A DNA stretch of 20,504 bases from the NCBI GenBank assembly GCA_029560455.1, contig JAKQKW010000492.1, positions 1 through 20,504 of the forward strand. The letters run 5' to 3'. Position 1 is the stretch's first letter, and each line of letters opens with the position of its first letter. The translations under genes were made by a program, and so were the position numbers. The notes beneath the pieces were generated by a model. The model saw nothing but the letters and a program-made list of their open reading frames with translations. It was not told the DNA's origin and did not search any database. Positions 7,245 through 14,866 of this stretch are shown here, one piece after another. The DNA is from Candidatus Rifleibacteriota bacterium (lineage in GTDB: Bacteria > Riflebacteria > Ozemobacteria > Ozemobacterales > Ozemobacteraceae).

Positions 7245-7589
7245 ATGCTTAACGTAATTCAGCACGACTCTAAATATTACGACTACACCAACTCCACCGG
7301 TTCAGACATCGCCTCCGGACAGCTCGTCCACATCGGCAATGGCAAAATAGGCGTTGCAATTAACGCAATCCCGAAGGGCTCAAAAGGGGCTCTGCAGATT
7401 GCTGACATAGTTGTCGAATTCCCCAAAGCGGCCGGCAACGAACTTACCGCAGGCAGCTCTGCAGCTATCGGCCCGGACGGCAACACCGTGACCGCCGCCG
7501 TCAGTTCAAGCGTTACCACTATCACCAACGGCTTTGTCTGGGAAACCGCCGCCAGCGCCGCAACAGTGGTAAAATTCGCCCTCGGTTGA
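7245..7589 (+). CDS. Capsid cement / head decoration protein (DUF2190-like)
   Basis: Proteins of this type bind the outside of expanded capsids and stabilise them. The 114-residue sequence matches the DUF2190 pattern: YYDYTNSTGSDIASGQLVHIGN at the start, then GVAINAIPKGSKGALQIADIVVEFPKAAG and AAIGPDGNTVTA, a small beta-barrel with alternating Val/Ile and Gly. It has GGAG nine bases upstream and no signal peptide. Its place straight after the capsid region fits. The stop overlaps the next ATG (TGATG). Confidence 0.8.
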   Translation: MLNVIQHDSKYYDYTNSTGSDIASGQLVHIGNGKIGVAINAIPKGSKGALQIADIVVEFPKAAGNELTAGSSAAIGPDGNTVTAAVSSSVTTITNGFVWETAASAATVVKFALG

Positions 7590-7771
7590 TGATACCGCTT
7601 CTTCTGCAGCCCGACCCGGCTTTCGGCTGGATAGGCGTTTCAACTAGCTTTCCAAATAGTTGGCGCTGGACGGCTGCAGAAGTAGCGGAATCAATCGACA
7701 AAAAAGCTGCAAGAGCCAGATTTTTTAAAAGCATTTTGAAACATAACAAGAGGAAAGCCCGCAAACGATGA
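7589..7771 (+). CDS. Small basic protein, function unknown
   Basis: A 60-residue protein with no family I recognise. The first half is Trp/Pro-rich (PDPAFGWIGVSTSFPNSWRW); the second is a strongly basic helix (DKKAARARFFKSILKHNKRKARKR). ATG 7589 is used, in a TGATG overlap with the previous gene, in preference to the TTG one codon earlier. It overlaps the next gene by ATGA. In this slot many siphophages carry a short head-tail or capsid accessory gene, but nothing specific supports that here. Confidence 0.6.
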   Translation: MIPLLLQPDPAFGWIGVSTSFPNSWRWTAAEVAESIDKKAARARFFKSILKHNKRKARKR

Positions 7772-8115
7772 CCACATTCAAGCAAGCACTATCAGCAGAC
7801 TTTGCCGCTGTTTTCGCGAATCCCGACGAATTCGGCGAGCTGGGTAGCTACACGTCACCCGCTGGCGCTGTTACCTCTAATGTGCTCGTAGTGCCTGCCG
7901 TGCAGGGCTTTGTCAATGAAATGACAAACACTGCCGGGCTTGGCGGGACAATCGTTATTAGCCGGGCGAGCGTATCTAATCCGGCAATACACGGCAAGAT
8001 CACTATAGCGGCCGGCGTGTTTGTCATCACTCAGATCATCAGTATTGATGATGATACCGTGACAGTTGCAGCAATGGCTGATAATCGCATCAGCCCGGCA
8101 GGAATGAGGCAATAA
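7768..8115 (+). CDS. Head-tail connector, lambda gpFII-like
   Basis: The 115-residue protein fits the gpFII-type connector, which joins the completed head to the tail. An N-terminal helix (FKQALSADFAAVF) is followed by a beta-barrel-like stretch (GELGSYTSPAGAVTSNVLVV, HGKITIAAGVFVITQIISIDDDTVTVAAM). The helix, the 'xxx-G-V-xxx' strand and the closing 'I…D…V' strand match gpFII (117 residues) in length and order. The call leans on position between capsid and tail genes plus these weak patterns. Confidence 0.6.
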   Translation: MTTFKQALSADFAAVFANPDEFGELGSYTSPAGAVTSNVLVVPAVQGFVNEMTNTAGLGGTIVISRASVSNPAIHGKITIAAGVFVITQIISIDDDTVTVAAMADNRISPAGMRQ

Positions 8116-8116
8116 C

Positions 8117-8812
8117 ATGGCTTTTGACGTCCAAATAACGCCAGACTTCAGCGGTTCAGGCTCAGAGCTTGAAAAGCTAATTGCTCGCGCTATCGGCTCA
8201 AATCCTGCAGCCGCTGCGGTTTACGCGAAGCAAACGCTGGCTTTTTTGAATAGCGCCAAAACCGGAGCGCTGCGAATTACTGCAGCCAGGCTGAGAAAGC
8301 GGATTCTTGAGGCTTACACAGAAAACAAACTCGGCTGGCCGGCACACAAGCAGTATTCGAACTGGCTCGGACTTTCTCAATCTGTCACGGTTGCGCATTT
8401 AACACGGGCAAACAGACCTATTGCAACCATGACGAAAAGCGGCAAAGCAAAAAAAGTAGGCTACTCTCAGAAGCCGATCAAAATGCCGCAGCCCTACCCG
8501 CTCGGCGGCAGACTGCCGAAGGCTACGCGTTACAAGGTCGATAAAGACAGCGTGACAGTTGGCATTTTACCGAGTTCAAAAGCCAGTCAACAAAACAAAA
8601 TGAGACAATTCCAGGACGGCAGCACAGAGCAGATCAGCGAAAGCTCGCGACGGTATCTTGCGTCAATAGGCGTTTTCGTGCGTCGCGGCACGTCTCTGAC
8701 GTCGCCCATCAGGAAACTAATCGACCCGATACAGGCGCAAAACCCACCCGACAAACTCTATGAATCGGCATTTATCGACATTTTAACCGGCAAGCTGGAG
8801 GCACGCGACTAA
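8117..8812 (+). CDS. Head-tail / minor tail morphogenesis protein (gpZ or HK97 gp10 position)
   Basis: A 231-residue basic protein, helical at the start (LEKLIARAIGSNPAAAAVYAKQTLAFLNSAKTGALR) with a beta-rich C-terminal half (YKVDKDSVTVGILP, RRYLASIGVFVRRG). This kind of protein sits between the gpFII-like connector and the tail terminator in lambda-like phages (gpZ) and helps make tails competent to join heads. The assignment is by position and general character, not a diagnostic motif. GAGG lies upstream of the ATG, and the stop overlaps the next start (TAATG). Confidence 0.6.
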   Translation: MAFDVQITPDFSGSGSELEKLIARAIGSNPAAAAVYAKQTLAFLNSAKTGALRITAARLRKRILEAYTENKLGWPAHKQYSNWLGLSQSVTVAHLTRANRPIATMTKSGKAKKVGYSQKPIKMPQPYPLGGRLPKATRYKVDKDSVTVGILPSSKASQQNKMRQFQDGSTEQISESSRRYLASIGVFVRRGTSLTSPIRKLIDPIQAQNPPDKLYESAFIDILTGKLEARD

Positions 8813-9279
8813 TGACAACACTTTCAACGCTTCTCGCTTCTATCGCCTCTGCAATCGCGACAAACGCCGCGCTTGAGACATATTGTCAAACTAATTTCGG
8901 CAAATCTATCAGCGTTCACGTCCACATCGACCCCAAAAACCCGCCCAGCATCGCCAAAGCGCCGTGGGTTGGGCTGACAATTCAGGGCTATTCGAGACCC
9001 ACCGAAAACCGGGCGCTGATCGTTAATTTTGACCTCGAAACCGCTGTATACTGCGAGAAATCAACAGAAACCACAAGCGGCAAGATCACCACTCTTGACG
9101 GATTCAGTAAAATCGAGGGGCTTTCTGATCTGGTTTTTTCGATCATCGAGGCCGCCGTGACTCACGCATCAGCGCAGTTAAGCATGGATTACATCAGCGA
9201 ACAAGGCACGAGCATCGGTATCGCTGAATTTCCGGGCTGGATTGCGGCCCGAACATGGACTATAGGCAAACACGCTTAA
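8812..9279 (+). CDS. Tail terminator protein, gpU-like
   Basis: Tail terminators cap the tail tube when it reaches the tape-measure length and dock it to the head. The 155-residue protein has the usual alpha/beta layout: an N-terminal helix (LASIASAIATNAALETYC), a strand with PWVGLTIQGYS, a strand NFDLETAVYCEK, a long helix (LSDLVFSIIEAAVTH) and a last strand (ISEQGTSIG…WIAARTWTIG). Length and place just before the tail tube agree. It starts at TAATG with GGAGG eleven bases upstream. Confidence 0.68.
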   Translation: MTTLSTLLASIASAIATNAALETYCQTNFGKSISVHVHIDPKNPPSIAKAPWVGLTIQGYSRPTENRALIVNFDLETAVYCEKSTETTSGKITTLDGFSKIEGLSDLVFSIIEAAVTHASAQLSMDYISEQGTSIGIAEFPGWIAARTWTIGKHA

Positions 9280-9292
9280 AGGAGAAATAAAA

Positions 9293-10324
9293 ATGCAAGT
9301 TCCGACCATTCCGCAAACCGGAAAAAATGCTAAAGTTTCGCTGTCTTTCAATGACGGGACACAGGCCACAGCTCTGGCTCTGACTAAACAGGCCAGTTAT
9401 AATTACAACGGCGAAAGTTTTGCAAATCGCGTCTATCTGCTGGGCGCTCGCAAAATGATTAACAGCCGTCCTGCAGCAAATCCTCAGGCGTTCATCGACG
9501 GCATTCTCGACGGTATCGACGTTTCTAGCACCGTTTCAAACGAAATCGCAACAAGTGCCGGCTCAATCCTGGTTGATAATGCGACTGTTGCAGTTGACGC
9601 TGATGCATCAACATCTATCGTCCGCCCGGCATCAACGCAGGCGGCCTGGTTTGCAATCGTGGTAGACGAATCCACAGGCGAAATAACAGCAGTTGCAGGC
9701 ACCGACACGACAGCCGGCACCGGCAAGGCTGGTCTTGTAGATACTTACGGCACCGGAGCTGGTCAGAAACCCCTGATTGCTACTGACAAACTGCTGGTAT
9801 GTTATCTCAAGCTCGACTCTACTGCAGGCGTTATCACCAGCGATGAAATCGAATACACCGACCGCGAATGGGCCAGCATCAGTTACCGCCTCGTGCCGTC
9901 GATCGGCGGCGTTGTTATTTCTGAGGCCCTTAAACCGCTGCACGTCGGCGCCGTTGCTCGTGATGTGAAATTCACTGGCAAATACTGGGAATCAACCGCG
10001 CTGGCCGTTGTTGGCGATGCTCAACAGTGGTCGGTCACGCCGAATACCTCGACCGTTTCAGCGGTTACATTTTCCGGCGGCCCGTCTGAGTCTCAGATTG
10101 ATAACTGGGCATTCACTTTTAATCAGCTTTTTACCGACGCAAAAGCACTTGACGCGATCTATAACCGCCAGGGCTACGCCGCCGTCAAGCTCGAACTTGC
10201 AAGCGGTCAGTATTTCCTGTTTGTCGGCAGCTTCGCTGGCGGCATCACTGTTGAGCCTGGCTCGTTTATCGTTCAGCAGCTTTCCGGCAGCATTCAGGAC
10301 AGACCCTACTGGTCAGGACAGTAA
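9293..10324 (+). CDS. Major tail tube protein
   Basis: The probable tail-tube building block, translated from a strong AAAGGAG site, as needed for an abundant structural protein. The 343-residue chain is longer than lambda gpV (246). N-terminal beta strands (NAKVSLSFNDGTQATALAL) and the C-terminal part (YAAVKLELASGQYFLFVGSF…ITVEPGSFIVQQLSGSIQDRPYWSG) look like the tube fold. The Thr/Ala/Gly-rich middle (about residues 95-210, DESTGEITAVAGTDTTAGTG) looks like an inserted outward-facing domain. The position between tail terminator and tail chaperone is the main support. Confidence 0.75.
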   Translation: MQVPTIPQTGKNAKVSLSFNDGTQATALALTKQASYNYNGESFANRVYLLGARKMINSRPAANPQAFIDGILDGIDVSSTVSNEIATSAGSILVDNATVAVDADASTSIVRPASTQAAWFAIVVDESTGEITAVAGTDTTAGTGKAGLVDTYGTGAGQKPLIATDKLLVCYLKLDSTAGVITSDEIEYTDREWASISYRLVPSIGGVVISEALKPLHVGAVARDVKFTGKYWESTALAVVGDAQQWSVTPNTSTVSAVTFSGGPSESQIDNWAFTFNQLFTDAKALDAIYNRQGYAAVKLELASGQYFLFVGSFAGGITVEPGSFIVQQLSGSIQDRPYWSGQ

Positions 10325-10327
10325 CGC

Positions 10328-10660
10328 ATGAAAAAGGCTAAAAACAAGTGTTTGAGCGCGTCTGACGTGCTGAATATTGTCAAAGCCTCTGTTGTCGAAG
10401 TGCAGGTGCCCGAGTGGGGTGCCTGCGTTCGCTGCAGAGTGCCCGACCACAAGACCGTGTTTCAGCTTCGCACCGCATCGGCGAACAATGAAGAATTTCA
10501 GGCGGCGCTGTTTAAAGCCTGCCTGGTAGACTTTACCGCCGAACAGGTCGCAGAGCTTGAGGCCGGCCACGGTATCAAGTATTTTCAGCTTTTCAACGCC
10601 GTTATGCAGAGCGCTGATCTATTCGGCGTTGCGCTGGCCCCGGACAAAATAAAAAACTGA
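10328..10660 (+). CDS. Tail assembly chaperone, short form (gpG-like)
   Basis: Such chaperones coat the tape measure before tube assembly and are not part of the virion. The 110-residue protein shows the common N-terminal pattern VEVQVPEWGACVRCRVPDHKTVFQLR, followed by helices. Its last codons are ATA AAA AAC TGA, which hold a slippery site, so most ribosomes should stop here and a minority shift into the extension. It sits directly between the tail tube and tape measure. Confidence 0.82.
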   Translation: MKKAKNKCLSASDVLNIVKASVVEVQVPEWGACVRCRVPDHKTVFQLRTASANNEEFQAALFKACLVDFTAEQVAELEAGHGIKYFQLFNAVMQSADLFGVALAPDKIKN

Positions 10661-10800
10661 CTCAACGGCTGTCCGATGATTCAATTCTGAGGGCAGCCGT
10701 TACTATTGCAATCAATGACGGCGTGAGCGTTGCCGAGGTTTTCGCCCGTGGCCCTGACGACATGGCGTTGAGAGTGGCGCGTATGAACATGGAGAGATAG
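10328..10800 (+). CDS. Tail assembly chaperone, -1 frameshifted long form (gpGT-like)
   Basis: A -1 slip at 10651-10657 bypasses the TGA at 10658 and continues for 47 codons from CTG 10657 to TAG 10798-10800, giving about 157 residues. The extension (LTQRLSDDSILRAAVTIAIN…EVFARGPDDMALRVARMNMER) is clean protein-like sequence and fills the only gap of over 100 bases between genes, ending four bases before the tape measure. In lambda the equivalent gpG/gpGT pair is made by the same trick; the T part binds tail-tube protein and the G part the tape measure. Confidence 0.85.
10651..10657 (+). promoter_or_regulatory. Slippery heptamer A AAA AAC for -1 frameshifting
   Basis: The heptamer is in the correct phase (zero-frame codons AAA AAC, X XXY YYZ pattern), one of the most efficient bacterial -1 slip sites, and is followed at once by the zero-frame TGA. 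Both tRNAs can re-pair after slipping. Confidence 0.9.
10664..10701 (+). promoter_or_regulatory. Stimulatory stem-loop downstream of the slippery site
   Basis: Bases 10664-10674 pair with 10691-10701 over eleven base pairs, ten Watson-Crick and one G-U. The 16-base loop may hold a small inner TCA/TGA stem. The spacer from the heptamer is six bases, in the range typical for stimulating -1 frameshifting. Confidence 0.82.
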
Positions 10801-10804
10801 ACGC

Positions 10805-12391
10805 ATGGCATCAGCTATCAACATAGTTTTGAACGCTGTCGATGAGTATTCAAGCACCCTGACGGGGTTAAATCAGGGGCTTGAATTGCTTTCAAAGGGC
10901 TTCGGCCTGGTAAAAGAAGCGGCTAGTTTTGCTTTTGATACTATTGGCAAAGGCGTCGAGCTTGCCCGCATCGGCGGTGCGTTCGATGAGCAGCGCAACC
11001 AGTTCGAAAACCTTGCAAAAAGCTTTAATATCAGCGGTCAGCAGATAATTGATACCGTTCAAGACATCAGTAGTAACACTGTTACTGAGCTCGAAGCGGT
11101 AAAAATAGCGACGAAAGCGGTCGCGGTTGGCCTTCAAGGGCCAGATCTTCAGAACGCCTTGACTTATGCAAAAAAATGGTCGGAAGCCACTGGCGAAAGT
11201 TTCGAAAGTGCAGCAGAGCGAATCACAACAGCTCTCGGAACTGGCCGGTTCGGTGTTCTCCGGCAAATGGGGCTGATCGTCGAAAAAGGCGCAACAACAG
11301 AGCAGGTGCTTAAAAGCATTTCTGCTGGGCTTCAGCGCTTTGGCGATACCGGCTTTAACACTGCCGACAAGCTTGACAGTTTGAATGTGGCACAGGAAGA
11401 TTTCACACGCAAAATCGGGCAAGGGATTAACCAAAGCAAAGAATTTCAAAGCGTGTTGGGCACCGTTGCCGATGCAGTTTTTAATCTTGTGAAAGGCTTT
11501 AATCCCGCGCCGGTGACAGTTTTTGTTGATTTGCTTGTAAAGGGCGCAAAGTCTATCGGCAACGCTTTTTTAACCGCCTTCCCGTCTGTGAATAAAGCTC
11601 TTGAGGTGCTTTTTACCGATACTAAGGGCGCTGTTACAGACTTGACAAAATTTATGATTGATGCCTCTTTCGGCACCGTTCGCCAAATTTCAAGCGCCAT
11701 AAACACAGTTATTGATCTTGTGCAAGGGCTTAACATCGGCAATGTATTCAGCAAGGCCGCGCAAAGTATAGCGCTGATTGTCGGCACGCTGATTGAGGGC
11801 ATTGTAAAAAGTGTCAGCTTTGTTATTGATTACGTGCTCAAGGGCTTTGACAATTTGGCGCTTGGACTTGCCGCAACTGTCAGAAAATTCCCAAATATTG
11901 CCGATGCTTTGGGCATAGACCCTGACGAAGTCGAAGGGCTTGCCGATAGCTTTAACAGCATCAGAACAAGCTTGACAGGCGGTCTTGACGGTATTGGCAA
12001 TTTGGCTTTTGACGCTGGAAAAAACATTGCTCTTGCGCTTGATGACTTCAACAAAAGCGCCGACAAATACAAAATTTCGCTTGATGCAATCGACAAAGCG
12101 CAGGCAGACGCCAAGAAAAGCGCCGAGGATTTGCTGAAGGGCGGCGTGCTTGCTGGCGGCGAAATCAAAGTTTCTGTGCCCGAGTCTGAGCTTGAAAAGC
12201 TGAAAGCGTTCAGGGCCGAATTGGAAGCCGATGTCAATTTGAAATTAGACGAAGGCAAAGGCGGAAAAAAGGAAGACACACGCGACGAACTCGACGAAAA
12301 TTCAATCTTGGCGGCCCTGGTGAAACTGTTAAAATCTGCGCTCGTGAACGATGCAGCATCTGAGGGCTTGCCCGTGGCGGTGACTACATGA
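10805..12391 (+). CDS. Tail tape measure protein (short)
   Basis: The tape measure sets tail length and is later ejected ahead of the DNA. The 528-residue chain is helical, rich in Ala, Lys and Gly, with alternating amphipathic and hydrophobic stretches (VFNLVKGFNPAPVTVFVDLLVKG; IALIVGTLIEGIVKSVSFVIDYVL) that could insert in the host membrane. A coiled-coil-like charged C-terminus follows (residues ~420-510). It lies directly after the chaperone, as in nearly all siphophages. Using the general rule of about 1.5 angstroms per residue, the tail would be near 80 nm, shorter than lambda's. GGAGAG lies upstream. Confidence 0.85.
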   Translation: MASAINIVLNAVDEYSSTLTGLNQGLELLSKGFGLVKEAASFAFDTIGKGVELARIGGAFDEQRNQFENLAKSFNISGQQIIDTVQDISSNTVTELEAVKIATKAVAVGLQGPDLQNALTYAKKWSEATGESFESAAERITTALGTGRFGVLRQMGLIVEKGATTEQVLKSISAGLQRFGDTGFNTADKLDSLNVAQEDFTRKIGQGINQSKEFQSVLGTVADAVFNLVKGFNPAPVTVFVDLLVKGAKSIGNAFLTAFPSVNKALEVLFTDTKGAVTDLTKFMIDASFGTVRQISSAINTVIDLVQGLNIGNVFSKAAQSIALIVGTLIEGIVKSVSFVIDYVLKGFDNLALGLAATVRKFPNIADALGIDPDEVEGLADSFNSIRTSLTGGLDGIGNLAFDAGKNIALALDDFNKSADKYKISLDAIDKAQADAKKSAEDLLKGGVLAGGEIKVSVPESELEKLKAFRAELEADVNLKLDEGKGGKKEDTRDELDENSILAALVKLLKSALVNDAASEGLPVAVTT

Positions 12392-12768
12392 TAACAATAC
12401 TCCCGACAACAGTATCTGGATTACAGGCAGCGACATACCGCGTCGATCTTCCGGGGGAAATCAACCCCACAAGGCCACGCGCTCAAAAAATTACAACGAC
12501 AATCGACGGCGGGGCAGCGGTGACGCTATGGCCGCGCAATAATGCGGGGGCGTCGCAATCTGTGCAGCTCACGATGAGCGAGGAAAAATACCGAAAACTT
12601 CGGCAAATAGTCGATCATCCGACAGTTTTTGAGTGGCTTGTAATGTGCGAGGGGCGGCGTTATGTGTGTGCCGTGGACGTGGAAACCCCGGTATCTGTAA
12701 GCATTGGCGGCCAGCATTATAAGCAGCTCGGAGTCACATTTGTGGTCATCGAGGACAAAAACACATGA
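12388..12768 (+). CDS. Minor tail protein after the tape measure (distal tail position)
   Basis: A 126-residue protein I cannot assign to a named family. It is beta-rich (GLQAATYRVDLPGE, KITTTIDGGAAVTLWPR, SVSIGGQHYKQLGVTFVVIED) with a central helix EEKYRKLRQIVDHP. The position straight after the tape measure is where distal tail or gpM-like tip proteins sit. Both its start and its stop are ATGA overlaps, so it is translated with its neighbours. Confidence 0.6.
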   Translation: MITILPTTVSGLQAATYRVDLPGEINPTRPRAQKITTTIDGGAAVTLWPRNNAGASQSVQLTMSEEKYRKLRQIVDHPTVFEWLVMCEGRRYVCAVDVETPVSVSIGGQHYKQLGVTFVVIEDKNT

Positions 12769-13901
12769 TCAAGGGCGGCACAAGCAGCGCGGGCAAGACG
12801 GGAAACCTGAGAACATCATATTCTCAGCAGTTCATACCGTGCCAGCTTTACTTGATGCCGTCAGAAATGCGGCAGAAGCTGGAGCGCAACGAATCACTAA
12901 CGTTTAACGCGTTTGTTGAAATAGAAAATCTTGCCGGAGACATGATCAGGCTCAATACATGCAGTTATTTCCAAGTTCAAAAACAGTTGTTGGGCGGCAT
13001 AGAGACGGCAAATATTACGATCGAAAAACCTGAGCTGTGGTCAATATGGGGCGACGCTTACATAGAAGTATTGCGGCCGTCAAAGCGGCGCTTGAAAGTT
13101 TTTTCAGGCTTTCCGGGCTATGAAATGCCGATCTACACAGGAAGAATCGTTAGTGTGTTTGAAATACGCGGAAGCGACAATCTCGGAGCTATCAATCTCA
13201 CCTGCAGCGATTATCGCAGCGTATTACGCAAAGAGGAAAGCGACGCAGAAGATTTTGAAGTCAGCAGGTTTTTTGAAATTTATCGCCTGGCTCGCGGCGT
13301 GTTCGACGGAGCTGGTCAGATGTTAATAATATCAGATCGCGATGTTATCGGCGCATTTTTACCAACGGGTGATAATTTGCAAGCCATAAATAATACTCTC
13401 ACGGGGCAGCCGGCATGGTCAATGGGCTCCGGGGCTGTTGTCGTATGCGGCAATCGTCAGCTTGTGGCCGCCGGAGATGTTTTGAAAATCACTGATAAGC
13501 AGATCAATACCGCGACCAGGACTTTTGCTGACTCTAGTGCTTATAACGTCGTGATTGCACGAGGCTTAGACGGTGACGGCAAAATTGCAGAGCAAGAGGT
13601 CAGAGATGACGCTGATATTGCCAAGCGTGGCAGACAGATATATCCGCAAACCGTCGGCGGTGATAACGACTCTTTAGCTGACATGATAATTTTAGCCGGG
13701 GAAATCATTGCGCGGGCGCTGGCTGGCGGGTTCAGCGCTAATATATTGTTTAATCCATATTTGCTGCCCGGCCAGATCGTGAGTTTTCAGAGCACGCGTT
13801 TCGGGATTCCGGCGACGAATGCAAAAATACAGGCCGTGAGGCATCAATACAGGCACGGTAGTTGTTCAACGTCGCTAGATCAACTGGAGCTATTGAGTTG
13901 A
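12765..13901 (+). CDS. Tail tip hub-like protein
   Basis: The 378-residue protein looks like a tail-tip hub component that closes the tube and links it to fibres. After a polar N-terminus (residues 1-35) comes an alternating strand region with ETANITIEKPELWSIWGDAYIEV and YTGRIVSVFEIRG…INLTCSDYRSVL, resembling the beta-barrel repeats of gp27/Tal-type hubs. A later helix DSLADMIILAGEIIARALAGG and the strand NPYLLPGQIVSFQS also fit that fold, where Pro-Gly-x-x-Val/Leu strands recur. The specific role is inferred from order and these patterns. Confidence 0.55.
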   Translation: MIKGGTSSAGKTGNLRTSYSQQFIPCQLYLMPSEMRQKLERNESLTFNAFVEIENLAGDMIRLNTCSYFQVQKQLLGGIETANITIEKPELWSIWGDAYIEVLRPSKRRLKVFSGFPGYEMPIYTGRIVSVFEIRGSDNLGAINLTCSDYRSVLRKEESDAEDFEVSRFFEIYRLARGVFDGAGQMLIISDRDVIGAFLPTGDNLQAINNTLTGQPAWSMGSGAVVVCGNRQLVAAGDVLKITDKQINTATRTFADSSAYNVVIARGLDGDGKIAEQEVRDDADIAKRGRQIYPQTVGGDNDSLADMIILAGEIIARALAGGFSANILFNPYLLPGQIVSFQSTRFGIPATNAKIQAVRHQYRHGSCSTSLDQLELLS

Positions 13902-14866
13902 GGATATACGCAACAATCACAGCTATAGACGCGCCTGAGCCTGGTTTTTATCAGGCTCGGACGGTTTTCGGGCGCAATATTTCCGGCGTTAGTTTGATGG
14001 GCCGTGATGAGCCGTTAAACATCGGTCAACAAGTGCAAGTGTATGAGGTCGGCGGCGAATTCGGCGCCCTGGGCGGTAGTTATCCGTCGTTGCTGTCTAT
14101 GCCTGTATCGCTATTTCCGCAAGCGCCCGCGTCTGTATCGTTGGCATATTTAGCAACACTTGCAGGCAATACCCGCAAAAAATATGCTGTCGGCACAGTG
14201 ACGGGGGTTTATCCTGACGGTCTCGACGTCATGACACCGATCGGCAAGACTCCGAGGATTACCGGCAAAGTATCAGTCGCGCTGATAGCGCCAGATAGAT
14301 TTGGGGTCGATGACAAAGTGTTGATAGATGTATCTGGCAAAAAGCCCGTGGTGCTGGGCTGGTGGAGCCTGACAAATAAACAACAGGATAAGCTCAGAGC
14401 TGTCTTTTTGCATCGACCGGCATTTACCGCACGCGTCGCGCTCTACGAATACGCCCAGGACGCTAAAGGCACGCTAGAGTTGCGGCGCTCTCAGGTATTC
14501 GCGAACAAAAACCTTTTGTCGGTTCGGGCGGTGCTTGGAATTCAGCCAACCACCGACGCCGATGATTATTACTATTGCACCGCTACAATGCAGGATGCAG
14601 CTTTCAACGTGACCGAATTTTATTACTTAGCATTTAGCAAAGACTTCAGGAACGTGCTAGAATTGAGTCAGAGCGAATACCCGCCATCACCCGGCACGCC
14701 ATACAGCAGGACGGCTGACAACAAATTCTGGTGGGCGCGACAGGAAGACGTTTTCTGCTTGCAGTCTGACACGGTAGACGGCGAAAAATATCAAGTATTC
14801 AACGGCCCTTTCGATCAAGAGGGGCAGTGGATGCCGCTAAAGGGGCAAATTTATACAGCGCTATGA
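13898..14866 (+). CDS. Tail tip protein with two OB-fold-like units
   Basis: A 322-residue protein, probably at the tail tip. Residues 1-55 (RIYATITAIDAPEPGFYQARTV…NIGQQVQVYEVGGEFGALG) and about 90-155 (YAVGTVTGVYPDGLDVMTPIG…GVDDKVLIDVSGKKPVVLGWW) share a strand-strand-'G/D-xx-V-x-V' layout like OB-fold spikes. The C-terminal half has aromatic-rich strands (DADDYYYCTATMQDAAFN) and may contact receptor or host surface. I choose TTG 13898, which overlaps the previous TGA, has GGAG eight bases upstream and yields MRIYATI. A TTG at 13862 lies within the preceding gene. Confidence 0.55.
   Translation: MRIYATITAIDAPEPGFYQARTVFGRNISGVSLMGRDEPLNIGQQVQVYEVGGEFGALGGSYPSLLSMPVSLFPQAPASVSLAYLATLAGNTRKKYAVGTVTGVYPDGLDVMTPIGKTPRITGKVSVALIAPDRFGVDDKVLIDVSGKKPVVLGWWSLTNKQQDKLRAVFLHRPAFTARVALYEYAQDAKGTLELRRSQVFANKNLLSVRAVLGIQPTTDADDYYYCTATMQDAAFNVTEFYYLAFSKDFRNVLELSQSEYPPSPGTPYSRTADNKFWWARQEDVFCLQSDTVDGEKYQVFNGPFDQEGQWMPLKGQIYTAL

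Noticed and set aside
10658..10660. TGA recoded as an amino acid
   Set aside because: Other TGA codons act as stops at ATGA overlaps, and the frame continues at -1 rather than in the zero frame.
11830..12279. Minus-strand open frame of about 149 codons, Ser-rich
   Set aside because: A reverse-complement shadow of the Lys/Asp/Ala-rich tape measure; low-complexity composition is what that shadow predicts.
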